Shown here: piece by piece, positions 14,542 to 22,277 of the stretch
Position numbering within the stretch: position 1 is the first letter of the stretch
How the letters are laid out: every line of letters begins with the position of its first letter
Virus record (IMG/VR): IMGVR_UViG_3300040801_003678
Span: 1-23,617 of that record
Length of the DNA: 23,617 nt
Origin: a virus
Strand: one strand, 5' to 3'
The notes under the pieces: generated by a model
What the model saw: only the letters and a program-made list of their open reading frames with translations
Database searches by the model: none
What the model was told of the DNA's origin: nothing
Position numbers and translations under genes: made by a program

Positions 14542-15210
14542 CGTCGTCTCCTGTTCTCTGTTGGGGTGGCGCACGCGGGGCGCCCCGTCGCGCGCGACCG
14601 CGAACGACCAGTTCTCGGCCTTCGACTTCGCCACGAGCGGCCGGGGCGCCTTCGCGAACATGCGGTAGTCGAAGGCGCAGGCGGCGACCGCCCGGGTCTC
14701 CTCCACGTCGGTGGCGAAGCCCCGCGCGACCGCCTCGTCGCCGGTCAGCCACAGCTCGGCGCGCATGTCCGAGCGGATGGCGGCGGCGGCGCCGCCGGAT
14801 CGTTCGGCGTAGATGTCCGCCATGAGGTCGGCGAGCTTGTTGAGCCGCTCGGTCGACTTCTCGTGGTCGCCCGCGTTGCCCCAGGTGAGCACCGCGGGGT
14901 CGTGGATCATCATCAGCGCCCCGGACCGCATCGTGATGGTGTCGCCCGCCATCGCGATCACCGAGGCCGAGGAGGCCGCGATGGCGTCGACGACCACCTC
15001 GACGGTTCCGCGATGCGCGCGCAGGGCGTTGTAGGTCGCGATGCCGTCATCCGTCCGGCCGCCGGCCGAATTGATGCGCACGGTCACGTCCGCGTCACGG
15101 CCCAGCACCGCCAGGGCGTCGACGACCTGGGAGGCGGTGAAGCCCTCGTCCCAGAAGTCTTCGCCGACGAGCCCGTAGAGCACGAGCTCGCCGTCCACCA
15201 AGATGGGCAT
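14146..15210 (-). CDS. ClpP-like head maturation protease with C-terminal scaffold region
   Basis: A 354-aa prohead protease. The N-terminal ClpP-like domain shows the oxyanion segment INSAGG (46-51), the nucleophile region AIAASSASVIAMAGD with likely catalytic S80, the histidine motif MMIHDP with H103, and a likely acid D148 in SDMRAELWLTGDEA. After about residue 205 the protein becomes Ala-rich with the KARIKAIMTSAEAK pattern common in scaffold regions of such proteases. The start at 15210 has GGAAGGA upstream. The last 131 codons are also a nested gene with its own strong ribosome binding site. Confidence 0.9.
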   Translation of the reverse strand: MPILVDGELVLYGLVGEDFWDEGFTASQVVDALAVLGRDADVTVRINSAGGRTDDGIATYNALRAHRGTVEVVVDAIAASSASVIAMAGDTITMRSGALMMIHDPAVLTWGNAGDHEKSTERLNKLADLMADIYAERSGGAAAAIRSDMRAELWLTGDEAVARGFATDVEETRAVAACAFDYRMFAKAPRPLVAKSKAENWSFAVARDGAPRVRHPNREQETTMSDTQKAKDVQSPAESLAAAAPGAAVPETAAAAKARIKAIMTSAEAKRFPTLAEALAYDGDEPAEDALAKLRAVAADVPEARTDDAPDADAYRASRSIAAELAQPGAPAPSRARTIDTRAIYAARSTRKEA

Positions 15211-15236
15211 GGTCGTTCCTTCCATGTGTTCGTCGC

Positions 15237-15506
15237 TCAGATCCAGCGGACGCCTTTGGCGAAGCGCGTACGGCGCGCTTCGGCCCGCGCGGACGGGCAT
15301 AGCGCGCGGTACTCAGCGATCAGCGCCGCGAGGCGGCGGTCGCTCGCGCGCTGGAACGTGACCTCCTCGCCGTCGATGCGCACCGTCTCCCGCAGGCCGC
15401 CGCTGGCCAGACGCAGCTGCGTCTTGGTCAGGGCGGTGAGCACGTCGCACGGGCGCGTGACGTCGACGGCCTCGCCGCCGATGATCACCGTCGCGGACAC
15501 GGTCAC
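15237..15506 (-). CDS. Head-tail joining protein gpW-like
   Basis: An 89-aa protein using a GTG start that overlaps the portal stop (GTGA). The core (LTALTKTQLRLASGG, then VRIDGEEVTFQRAS, then a final helix RLAALIAEYRALC) matches the gpW fold pattern of helix, two-strand hairpin, helix. gpW adds to the portal after DNA packaging to permit tail attachment. Lambda gpW is 68 aa and its gene lies between terL and portal; here it follows the portal and has extra basic C-terminal residues. Confidence 0.8.
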   Translation of the reverse strand: MTVSATVIIGGEAVDVTRPCDVLTALTKTQLRLASGGLRETVRIDGEEVTFQRASDRRLAALIAEYRALCPSARAEARRTRFAKGVRWI

Positions 15507-17101
15507 GTCACCGCCTCCATCTGGACCACCGGCTCGATGCCCTCCAGGCCGTAGGGCGACCGCATTCCCTTCTCGACGTAGCGCTGATGCTCGCGCAGCC
15601 GCTCGTCGAACAGGGCGTCCGAGTCGACGCCGAGGTCGCCTGTCTCGATCGCGATCGAGCTTGTCCCGTTGCGCAGCCGCTCGGACGACGCGCGCGCGCT
15701 CTTGTGATCGTCGGCCGTCGGCTTGGCCGGCCCCTGCCAGACGGCGGTGCAGACGCGCTCGCGATTCGCTCTGAACGCGCGATAGCCGCCGCGGAACGGG
15801 ATGCGGCCCTCGCCGATCTCCTCGTCCAGCCAGTTCGCGTAGGCGCTCTGGCAGATCGGCGCCGCGATGCGCTCTCGGCGGCGCATCACCACGGACCAGA
15901 TGCTCGAGGTCTCCATGCGCACGCTCGAATAGGTCGCCGCCGAGTAGTCCATCGTCAGGCCGCCGTAGGAGCAGCCGATCGCCCGCGCCATGTCGCGCGC
16001 CAGGCTGCCCGAGAACGGCAGGAAGTCCTGCCCGGGCACCTTCGCCGTCTCCATCGCCAGCCGCTCGCCCGGCCCGAGATGCGAGACCTGCGGGTCGGAC
16101 CCGACCGAGATGCGGCCCTCCGCGGCGCGGTCGAGTTGCGAGGCCAGGAAGTCGAGGTACTCCGAGGCGTAGCCCTTGCCCGCCGTGTCGTGGCTGTCGC
16201 GCAGCACCTCCAGCGCCTCGTAAGCGTCCTGGCTGGGCGCCTCGCTCGTCAGCGTGATCGCCATCACGGTCTGCAGGATCGCCATCTGGAGCGTCGCGTC
16301 GTCGAGCATCTCCGCCTGGATGTGCTTGCGGAACGCCGGGGCCAGCTGCGAGATGCCGCGCACGTCCTCCGCGTCCATCGGGTCGAACACGTGCAGCACC
16401 ATGGGGCGGCCGTCGGCGTCGTGGGCGGCGTGATCGCGCGTGCGCGCTGAATTTGCGCCGGAGCGGAACCTGTAGGCGACCGGCCGGTGGTTGCCGTCGT
16501 GCAGGACGCCCTGGAACAGCATCCCGGCCGCGTCGGTGTCCTGCACGAGCCGGGTCGGCGGAACCATGCACAGCTTCGTGCCCGTGGCGATTCCGTAGCG
16601 CGCCCGGTCGACGGCGCCGAAGAAGTCGAACACGCCCGTCGCCTCGCCGTAGGCGATGTGCCAGCGGAGGCCGACGTCAACCATCTGCGCGCCCGTGAGC
16701 TTGCCGCGCATGTCGCACTCGCGCGCGCTGCGCCACCACGCCTGCCAGCGCTTCTTCACCAGGCGGATGAACGCGGCCTTGTCCGCCTCGTCGTAGCCCA
16801 GCCCGGCCAGGTCCGGGTCCGGCGCGACGGTGAGCCCCACGCCGACCGTGTCCGCGAGCACCTGGTCGGTCGCGCCCTTGAGCCGCCCGCTGTTCTGGAT
16901 CAGGTCCATCGCGAGGCCGGCGGCGCGCAGCCAGGACGCGCGCACGTCGTCCCGGTGGCTGGTGACCGGCGCCAGGCGCGATGCGATCACCCGGCTGCCC
17001 GTGTCGCGCAGGTACCGGGCGGTCGGCCGCGCGGCCGTGTCGGCGGGTCCCCGCGCGGGACGTCCGAGACCGGCTTTGATTCGTCGCAGCAGTCCGCTCA
17101 T
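15503..17101 (-). CDS. Portal protein (lambda gpB family)
   Basis: A 532-aa protein, nearly the same length as lambda gpB (533). Typical features are an N-terminal YLRDTGSR segment, the SHRDDVRASWLRAAGLAMDL region, VPPTRLVQD in the middle, and the conserved SYGGLTMDYSAATYSSVR stretch of lambda-family portals. Twelve copies would form the DNA channel at the capsid vertex. The ATG at 17101 was chosen over one six codons earlier because it overlaps the terL stop (ATGA) and has GGAGGAA upstream. The stop overlaps the gpW GTG. Confidence 0.92.
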   Translation of the reverse strand: MSGLLRRIKAGLGRPARGPADTAARPTARYLRDTGSRVIASRLAPVTSHRDDVRASWLRAAGLAMDLIQNSGRLKGATDQVLADTVGVGLTVAPDPDLAGLGYDEADKAAFIRLVKKRWQAWWRSARECDMRGKLTGAQMVDVGLRWHIAYGEATGVFDFFGAVDRARYGIATGTKLCMVPPTRLVQDTDAAGMLFQGVLHDGNHRPVAYRFRSGANSARTRDHAAHDADGRPMVLHVFDPMDAEDVRGISQLAPAFRKHIQAEMLDDATLQMAILQTVMAITLTSEAPSQDAYEALEVLRDSHDTAGKGYASEYLDFLASQLDRAAEGRISVGSDPQVSHLGPGERLAMETAKVPGQDFLPFSGSLARDMARAIGCSYGGLTMDYSAATYSSVRMETSSIWSVVMRRRERIAAPICQSAYANWLDEEIGEGRIPFRGGYRAFRANRERVCTAVWQGPAKPTADDHKSARASSERLRNGTSSIAIETGDLGVDSDALFDERLREHQRYVEKGMRSPYGLEGIEPVVQMEAVT

Positions 17102-19074
17102 CGCGTCCGGTTCCTCCATTTGGCGCGTCCGTCACGCGGTCGGGGTCGGTCCGGCGCGCCCGCCGCCGGCGGCTCGCTCGGCCCCTCGCGCCCCTCGGGG
17201 ACCGGCCGAGCCGGCATCAGCAGGTCCTCCAGGTCGCCCTGGGCGTCCTCCGGCCCGCGTTCGCGCTCGGTCGACAGCCGGTCCCATTCCGCGTCCGGAA
17301 GGGACCGCACGCCGAGACGGATGGCTGCGGCCTCCGCCTGCAGATGGGTGTCGAGCCCTTCGTTGGCCTGGTTCGGGTCCTTGACCCAGAGCCAGCGGGT
17401 GAACCCGCTCTTCGCCTTCTGCGGCTTGCGCGTCTCGGCCGTCAGCTGGCGGTAGAACTCGTCCTCCAGACCCCGGGGCAGCGCGACGTGGCCGCGCTCC
17501 TGCGGGTCGGCCTTCCGCAGATTGCGGTAGAGGCTCATCTTCAGCACCGAAGCCGCGAAGTTGAAGAAGCGCTTGGAGTAGCGCAGGACCTTGCCGCGCC
17601 GGTCGCGCTCCTTCTTGACCTGGGCGAGCAGCGGAGCACTGTCCGGATGCACGCCGCGCACCATGATCACTCGGCTCGCCGGATGGCGCCGCGACCAGTC
17701 CCAGACCTCTTCGGTATAGGCGTTGCCGTCGATGGCCAGCATGTCGATCGCGACCCTCGCGCCGCTCGCGGTCCTGAACTGCTGCTTGATCAGCGCGTCC
17801 AGGGCTGCCTGGCACGTCTCGTCCGATATGTGCCCACGGAACACGCCGACCTCGACGATCGCGCGCCGCCGGTCGCGCGCCCATGCCACGACCTGCCACT
17901 CGACGCGGTCGCCCTGGCAGTCGATACCGCAGGTGAGCAACGGGTGGCCGGCGGGAACGGTGCCGCGCGCGTATTCCGACTCCGCCGCGCGGTCCCTGAT
18001 CTCCTCCCACGGCGGGGCCTCGCCCAGGACGCGGTAAGGTTGCCCGACCACGTCGTTCCAGAACGTCTGTTCCTTGGGCGGGTCACCCTTCGCCGCCAGC
18101 CAGGACCGTGCGATCCGCTCGAACGACTGGAGCATAGAGTAGGCGGACCACAGATGGAACGAGCGGTGGACGCGTTTCATCCGGGGGTTGTCCGCCCGCC
18201 ACTCGGCACCGCGCAGCATCCGGGCCCGATGATGCTCCTCGATGGCCGCGCCGCACTCCATGCAGGTGAAATGCGCAAGCTCGGGGCGCTCCTCGTCCAG
18301 GCTCGCCAGCATGTTCTCCCAGGCCAGGACCTGCATATGCCCGCATTCCTCGTGAGGGCAGGGCACGAACAGCCGCTCTTGGCTGCCGGCCTCGAAGTTC
18401 TTGGTGATCCGGCAGCCGGGCACGACCATCGGCGTACTTATCTTGAAGATCTTCGCGAACTCGTAGCCCTGCGATCGGCTGTCGGTTTGCGTCTCCGGGT
18501 CTCCGGCCGCGTTCATGTCCCATTTGGCCAGGTCGTCCTGCACCTGGCGGCTCATCGACACCTGAGACAGCGAGGCCGTCGAGTTGGCGCCGCTGATCTG
18601 GATCGCGCCGCGGCCGTCCCGCCGCTCCTTGTAGAACACCGAGTCCTGGCCGTCGCGTGCCTTCATCGGAAAGATGGCGCGCAGCGACGACGTGCCTTTG
18701 AGCATCGGCGCCAACTTCATCTTCGACCAACGGCGGGCGTTCTCGTCCGTCGGGTGGACGTAGAGGAAGTCGCCGGGGTCCATGTCCAGCGTGCCGCCGG
18801 TGAAGATGTTCGCCAAGACCGTCCCGCCGAGCTGCGCAGACTTCGACAGCGTCACGATCCGGCACGGGTCATCGGGCGACAGGGCGCGCAGGACCTCGTC
18901 GAAGTAGCTGAACCGCGCGCGGTCGTACGGGCCGGGGAGGGGGCTCTCCCGCGGCGAGAAGACGATGTTGCGTTCGGCCCAGTTGAGGTAGTCGACGGCG
19001 GGCGGCGGCTCGAGGACGTCCGCGATCACGTCATGCGCCATCCACGCGGCGCTCGTCACCGCCACCTGCAGCAT
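17098..19074 (-). CDS. terL: Terminase large subunit (lambda gpA family)
   Basis: A 658-aa packaging ATPase and nuclease. The N-terminal ATPase has a divergent P-loop LSKSAQLGGT at residues 76-85 and a likely acidic Walker B pair at D180-D181. A four-cysteine cluster (C239, C244, C271, C274) looks like a zinc-binding insertion. The nuclease domain begins near CGIDCQGDRVEW, with D385 as an expected metal ligand. The frame is open far upstream, but the ATG at 19074 has GGAGG seven bases before it and overlaps the terS stop (TGATG). The length is close to lambda gpA (641 aa); a proline/arginine-rich tail accounts for the excess. Confidence 0.92.
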   Translation of the reverse strand: MLQVAVTSAAWMAHDVIADVLEPPPAVDYLNWAERNIVFSPRESPLPGPYDRARFSYFDEVLRALSPDDPCRIVTLSKSAQLGGTVLANIFTGGTLDMDPGDFLYVHPTDENARRWSKMKLAPMLKGTSSLRAIFPMKARDGQDSVFYKERRDGRGAIQISGANSTASLSQVSMSRQVQDDLAKWDMNAAGDPETQTDSRSQGYEFAKIFKISTPMVVPGCRITKNFEAGSQERLFVPCPHEECGHMQVLAWENMLASLDEERPELAHFTCMECGAAIEEHHRARMLRGAEWRADNPRMKRVHRSFHLWSAYSMLQSFERIARSWLAAKGDPPKEQTFWNDVVGQPYRVLGEAPPWEEIRDRAAESEYARGTVPAGHPLLTCGIDCQGDRVEWQVVAWARDRRRAIVEVGVFRGHISDETCQAALDALIKQQFRTASGARVAIDMLAIDGNAYTEEVWDWSRRHPASRVIMVRGVHPDSAPLLAQVKKERDRRGKVLRYSKRFFNFAASVLKMSLYRNLRKADPQERGHVALPRGLEDEFYRQLTAETRKPQKAKSGFTRWLWVKDPNQANEGLDTHLQAEAAAIRLGVRSLPDAEWDRLSTERERGPEDAQGDLEDLLMPARPVPEGREGPSEPPAAGAPDRPRPRDGRAKWRNRTR

Positions 19075-19775
19075 CAGGCATCCTCCTCCAGCCGCGCCGT
19101 CACGTTCCGCTCGACGTCCTGCGACCGCGCCCGCTCGTTGCGGGCCGCGGCCGAGCGGACCTTCCTCATCTCCGCCCGCAAGAGATGCAGGACGTCTCGC
19201 TGCGGAACCCCGAACTGGGCCGCCATCGCGTCGGCGATGTTCGGCAGGGCGCCCTCGAAGATCTGCAGCATGAGGCCCGCGACGCGGGCCATCTGCTGGC
19301 GCGCGTCGGCCGCAGCCAGAAGCCGGCCCTGACGTTCGGCCTCCTCCGAGGCCATGATGCGGTTGCGCCGCAGCTGCTCTTCCAGCTTGGCCCGCTTGAG
19401 CTGGTCCTCGATCGTCTCGCGCGCGGGCGCCGGCGCAGGGCCGGTCACTTCGTCCTGGGCTTGCGTGTTGGGCGCGGGCGGGCGCGGCGATGTCGGCGGT
19501 CGCGGACCGTCCTGCATCTGCCCCGCACCCTCCGCGCCCGCCTCGGTGGGTGCCGTTCGAGTCGCGACGCCGTTTCCCAGCGACTGGCCTATATCTCGAT
19601 TGCGCCGCACCTCGTTGACGGCGACGTCGTAGATGAGCCTGCCCGTCTTGTCCGAGCCGGCGAACGCCGCCTCGGTGAGAATGCCCCTCGATTTCCACTG
19701 CGACACGGCCGCGCGGCTGACGCCCCGGTCACGTGCGAACTCCGCCTGCGTCATGAGCCGTATCGCGGCGTTCAT
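19074..19775 (-). CDS. terS: Terminase small subunit (Nu1-like)
   Basis: A 233-aa DNA-recognition subunit of the packaging motor. Residues 11-31 (EFARDRGVSRAAVSQWKSRG) are a clear helix-turn-helix like that of lambda Nu1 and related prophage terminase subunits. A Pro/Thr-rich linker (about 83-120) and a long charged helical segment (about 121-170, rich in K, R, E, L) for oligomerisation follow. The C-terminus is positioned to contact the large subunit encoded next door. The ATG is preceded by GAGGGAG at good spacing, and the stop overlaps the terL start in TGATG. It is longer than lambda Nu1 (181 aa), mainly because of the linker. Confidence 0.85.
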   Translation of the reverse strand: MNAAIRLMTQAEFARDRGVSRAAVSQWKSRGILTEAAFAGSDKTGRLIYDVAVNEVRRNRDIGQSLGNGVATRTAPTEAGAEGAGQMQDGPRPPTSPRPPAPNTQAQDEVTGPAPAPARETIEDQLKRAKLEEQLRRNRIMASEEAERQGRLLAAADARQQMARVAGLMLQIFEGALPNIADAMAAQFGVPQRDVLHLLRAEMRKVRSAAARNERARSQDVERNVTARLEEDA

Positions 19776-19823
19776 CGATCAAGCTCCCTCGATCCCCTTG
19801 GATTGCCGACGCGTGCCGCGCGT

Positions 19824-19852
19824 CGTTAAGGCGGAAGCCCCGCCGTTAAGGC
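19824..19852. repeat. CGTTAAGGC direct repeat upstream of terS (candidate terminase-binding site)
   Basis: CGTTAAGGC occurs at 19824-19832 and again at 19844-19852, exactly 20 bases apart (two helical turns), in the 193-bp gap between gpZ and terS. The segment between is itself a GGCGG/CCGCC inverted repeat. In lambda-type phages the small terminase subunit, which carries a winged-helix DNA-binding domain, binds repeats next to cos just upstream of its own gene. The placement fits, but the cleavage site cannot be read from sequence. A transcriptional operator is the alternative. Confidence 0.4.
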
Positions 19853-19930
19853 TGCGCGAACCCTCTCAGACTGCCGAACCCCCGGGCGGATCGAACCCCG
19901 TGGCCGCCGTTCGAGGGGTACGGTCCCTAA

Positions 19931-19946
19931 CCCGCCAGGGGGCGGG
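19931..19946 (-). terminator. Perfect 6-bp hairpin after gpZ (possible weak terminator)
   Basis: Perfect arms CCCGCC/GGCGGG around a four-base loop, 22 bases past the gpZ stop. On the minus strand only TTAGGG follows, so termination would be weak. An adjacent inverted repeat GGATCG/CGATCC lies at 19945-19963. The two may instead be part of a packaging site upstream of terS. Confidence 0.35.
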
Positions 19947-19968
19947 ATCGGGGGTGACGATCCGTCGG

Positions 19969-20541
19969 TCACGCCCGAAGGAGGCGCCCGATCTCGTGAT
20001 CCAGCCGCGCGGGCAGCACGTCCGCGACCATTCGTTCGAAGGCCTCGACCGTCGCGCCGTCCGCCATGTCCTCTGGGATCGATACGCCCGACCGCACGCG
20101 GCGCAGATCGAACCGATCCTCGCTGACGCGGTCCATCACGTGCCCGTTGAAGGCGGTCAGCGCCACGCGCCGCGGGAAGGCGCCGCCCTTGAAGAACGTC
20201 CGCTCGAAGACCACCCGGCCCCTGGCCTGGCCGAGGTCGGCGGAAACCCCCGCCCGCGTCTCCCGCTTGCGGAAATACTTGAGGGACACGTCGCCGCCCG
20301 TTGCGGCGAGCGTGTATTCGAGGTCCGCCCAGGTCGAACGATCAGCCCGGACCGCCCGCCGGATCACCTTCTGCGACAGGCCCGTTTGCGCCGACAGCGT
20401 CCGCACCACCTGCGTCCGCGCCCTGTCACCGGTTCGGTTCAGCGCCCGGTTCACGGCCTTCGGCGCATCCCTCCCGAGCGCGCCTAGCATGTTGCCGAAC
20501 CGGTCGAGCCCCTTCACGTCGATCTCTCCGACGCGGAACAT
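19969..20541 (-). CDS. Minor tail protein Z-like (gpZ family)
   Basis: A 190-aa protein similar in length to lambda gpZ (192 aa) and with the family pattern: an N-terminal helix with KAVNRALNRTGDRARTQVVR, then a Lys/Arg-rich middle (LKYFRKRETRAGV) and a GRVVFERTFFKGG motif. In lambda, gpZ acts at the head-proximal end of the tail during completion. Here it lies upstream of the terminase rather than after the head-tail joiner, and has its own leader with GGAGG six bases before the ATG. The family call is good; the role in a contractile-tail phage is inferred. Confidence 0.75.
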   Translation of the reverse strand: MFRVGEIDVKGLDRFGNMLGALGRDAPKAVNRALNRTGDRARTQVVRTLSAQTGLSQKVIRRAVRADRSTWADLEYTLAATGGDVSLKYFRKRETRAGVSADLGQARGRVVFERTFFKGGAFPRRVALTAFNGHVMDRVSEDRFDLRRVRSGVSIPEDMADGATVEAFERMVADVLPARLDHEIGRLLRA

Positions 20542-20643
20542 GACATTCCTCCGGATTGGTGACGGTCAGGCGCGGGGTAAACCGGACATGGGGAAAAGAG
20601 GGCGGGCAGCTGAACGCGCGTCGACCGCCATCAATCTCGCCTG

Positions 20644-20677
20644 AAAGAAAGCCCGACAGGCCAACTGGCCGCCGGGC
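20644..20677 (-). terminator. Rho-independent terminator closing the early module
   Basis: On the minus strand a GC-rich stem (outer arms GCCCG/CGGGC, inner arms GGCC/GGCC with a short internal loop) is followed directly by TTTCTTTC. It lies in the 201-bp gap between the DUF6456-like gene and the gpZ-like gene, separating early from late genes. The rest of the gap holds no convincing gene. A TTGACG hexamer occurs on the minus strand near 20723-20728 without a matching -10 element. Confidence 0.8.
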
Positions 20678-20742
20678 GCATCTCTAACGATACGCATGAA
20701 CTGCCATCGAGCGGACTTAAGCGTCAACCCCCTTTCGGCGGC

Positions 20743-21543
20743 CTACATGGCGTAGATGGCGTCCAGCGCCGCGCGCAGGGCCGCCACCACCCGCTTTCGG
20801 TGGTCGCCCTTGTCCGACCACCCGAACCGAGCCAGCACACCGGACGGCATCACGCCGCCAACGGCGACCATGTCCAGCACGTCGAGCGCGCGGATCGACG
20901 CCCGCGTCCCGCCCCGGGCCGACGGCCGCACCCGGCGGAGCTCCAGCGCCAAACCGTCTCCGACCCGACGCCGCATCCGCCGCACCCGTTCCGCGTCGGC
21001 CAGTCGCCCTTCGGACACCCCGCCCGCGCCGCCGCCCGAGACGATCTCCATCGAGGAGCCCGCCAGCCCGGCCGCGCTCATCCGCTCGATCAGCGCGCCG
21101 TAGACCCGCCCGGCCTCGACCTGCGCCGGCGTCAGCGACCGCGGCCGGCGGGCGCGGCGGTCGGCGACGTCGATCCGGTCCCACACGTCGAGGGTCCGGA
21201 TCACGGCCCGGCCCTGATGGGTGGCTGGCGCGGCCCGGTAGGCCCCGGCCTCGCCGCCCTCGGGCACCATCGTCTCGGGACGCAGCAGCTGATACGCCCC
21301 GCGCGCCGGCGAGGCCGGAACCTCGGGCCCGCACTCGTCGGGGGCGAGGGACCACAAGCGGATCGCCTCCAGCGTCAGAGCCTCGCGCCCGAGCGGCCCC
21401 ACCCCGTCGAACAGCGCGCGCTCCGCCGCGCTCAGGTCCCGCCCGGCGCGATCCTTCGCGGCGATCCGCACCAGGCGGTCGAGCCCGACCTGGCGGGCGA
21501 TGGCGTCCAGCCCGGACGCAGGCGCCGTCCGACCCATCAGCAT
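20743..21543 (-). CDS. Hypothetical protein with DUF6456-like C-terminal region
   Basis: A 266-aa protein, highly charged and Arg-rich. The C-terminal half begins near LTPAQVEAGRVYGALIER, runs through a Gly-rich loop (SGGGAGG) and an RVRRMRRRVGDGLALELRRV helix, and ends LRAALDAIYAM. That layout resembles the DUF6456 region found in alphaproteobacterial prophage and replication-linked proteins, and the late helices could form a helix-turn-helix. The start at 21543 has GGAG eight bases upstream; an in-frame ATG at 21537 overlapping the previous stop is the alternative. It is the last gene before a strong terminator, so it ends the early transcription unit. A regulatory role, such as late-gene activation, would suit the position but is unproven. 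Confidence 0.6.
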   Translation of the reverse strand: MLMGRTAPASGLDAIARQVGLDRLVRIAAKDRAGRDLSAAERALFDGVGPLGREALTLEAIRLWSLAPDECGPEVPASPARGAYQLLRPETMVPEGGEAGAYRAAPATHQGRAVIRTLDVWDRIDVADRRARRPRSLTPAQVEAGRVYGALIERMSAAGLAGSSMEIVSGGGAGGVSEGRLADAERVRRMRRRVGDGLALELRRVRPSARGGTRASIRALDVLDMVAVGGVMPSGVLARFGWSDKGDHRKRVVAALRAALDAIYAM

Positions 21544-22127
21544 GCCGCCCGCTCCGCTCCGGCCCCGAGCGCGGCGATCGCCCGGCACCGCTCCACCGCG
21601 GCCAGACGCCGATCACGCCAGGCGAGCTCCTCGCCCGACACGTCGCGTCCGGCGTCCAGCCGCTCCTCGATCAGCACCAGCTGGCGCGCGTTCTCGGCGG
21701 CCCGCTCCTGCACCTGCCGGACCACGAAGGGGATCGGCCGGCGGCGCGTCTTCTTGACCTCGGCCAGCAGCTCGGGCGCCCAGCCCCGGGCCAGCGCCTC
21801 GGCCCCGATCGCGTGGGCGAACACGGCACGGATCAACGGCGAGGCGGTGTCGGCCGGCGGCTCGATCTGCGCGGCCCATTCGAGGATCCTGACGGCGATG
21901 GGGAAGCGGTCCCGGTCCTTGCCGCCCGGGTTCGACGCGGCCTGCTCCTCGAGCGCCATCAGGGCGGGCGCGCTCATGTAGGCCAGCCGCGCGCAGACGT
22001 CGCCCAGCATGTCCTCGAACGCCGCCACCGTCAGGCTGGTCGGTCGGGCCAGTCCGCGCCGCTTCAAAGGCTCCACCAGCAGCGCCTTCACCCTTCGCTC
22101 GCCCTCGGCCTGTTCCGTGCTGTCCAT
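21537..22127 (-). CDS. Hypothetical phage protein, early module
   Basis: A 196-aa mostly helical, charged protein that I do not recognise. No signal peptide, membrane segment or catalytic motif is evident. Basic patches (for example KKTRRRPIP near the middle) allow nucleic-acid binding but do not show it. The start at 22127 was preferred over 22166 because a purine-rich GAGAGGGAAAGG site precedes it at good spacing, and the longer form would run over the DnaA box. Its stop overlaps the next gene's start region. Its position between a DUF1376-like gene and a DUF6456-like gene suggests a replication or regulatory accessory role, which is inference only. Confidence 0.75.
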   Translation of the reverse strand: MDSTEQAEGERRVKALLVEPLKRRGLARPTSLTVAAFEDMLGDVCARLAYMSAPALMALEEQAASNPGGKDRDRFPIAVRILEWAAQIEPPADTASPLIRAVFAHAIGAEALARGWAPELLAEVKKTRRRPIPFVVRQVQERAAENARQLVLIEERLDAGRDVSGEELAWRDRRLAAVERCRAIAALGAGAERAAC

Positions 22128-22158
22128 CGCCGCCTTTCCCTCTCTCCACCCGACCACG

Positions 22159-22167
22159 TTATCCACA
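22159..22167 (+). promoter_or_regulatory. DnaA box (TTATCCACA)
   Basis: Exact match to the bacterial DnaA-box consensus TTATNCACA. It lies in the gap just upstream of the preferred start of the 196-aa gene, and would fall inside that gene only if the earlier ATG at 22166 were used. One nine-base match can occur by chance, but the sequence is unusual in such GC-rich DNA. Confidence 0.5.
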
Positions 22168-22236
22168 GGCTCTCCCGGCCGATCTCGGGGCGGTCTGCCG
22201 GTGTCTTTTCATTTCCCTGTCTGTGTCCCTGTCGTG

Positions 22237-22277
22237 CGGGACACTTTCGGGACGGACCTGTCCCGGAAAGTGTCCCG
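22237..22277. repeat. Large near-perfect inverted repeat with overlapping 12-bp palindrome
   Basis: The arm at 22237-22253 and the arm at 22260-22277 are complementary over 17 pairs with one bulged base, around a six-base loop. The right arm overlaps a perfect palindrome TGTCCCGGGACA at 22271-22282, and TGTCCC at 22224 can also pair with GGGACA at 22238, so alternative folds exist. No T-run follows on either strand, so a simple rho-independent terminator is unlikely. Confidence 0.8.

Noticed and set aside
13714-15774. Very long plus-strand open frames such as this one, and similar ones at 17344-19332 and 3721-5373
   Set aside because: They lie opposite strongly supported structural genes, have arginine/glycine/histidine-rich low-complexity translations and arise from GC bias in the antisense frame.
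19825-19849. CtrA-type binding site (TTAA pairs) upstream of terS
   Set aside because: The two TTAA elements are separated by 16 bases rather than the seven expected for an alphaproteobacterial CtrA box.
19888-19899. tRNA T-arm-like motif (GGTTCGATCC on the minus strand), possible att remnant
   Set aside because: The flanking bases do not form a T-stem, no acceptor stem, CCA or anticodon arm fits, and the site is internal to the phage module.
20567-20632. 21-codon minus-strand frame in the gap before gpZ
   Set aside because: No ribosome binding site and too short to judge; no recognisable sequence.
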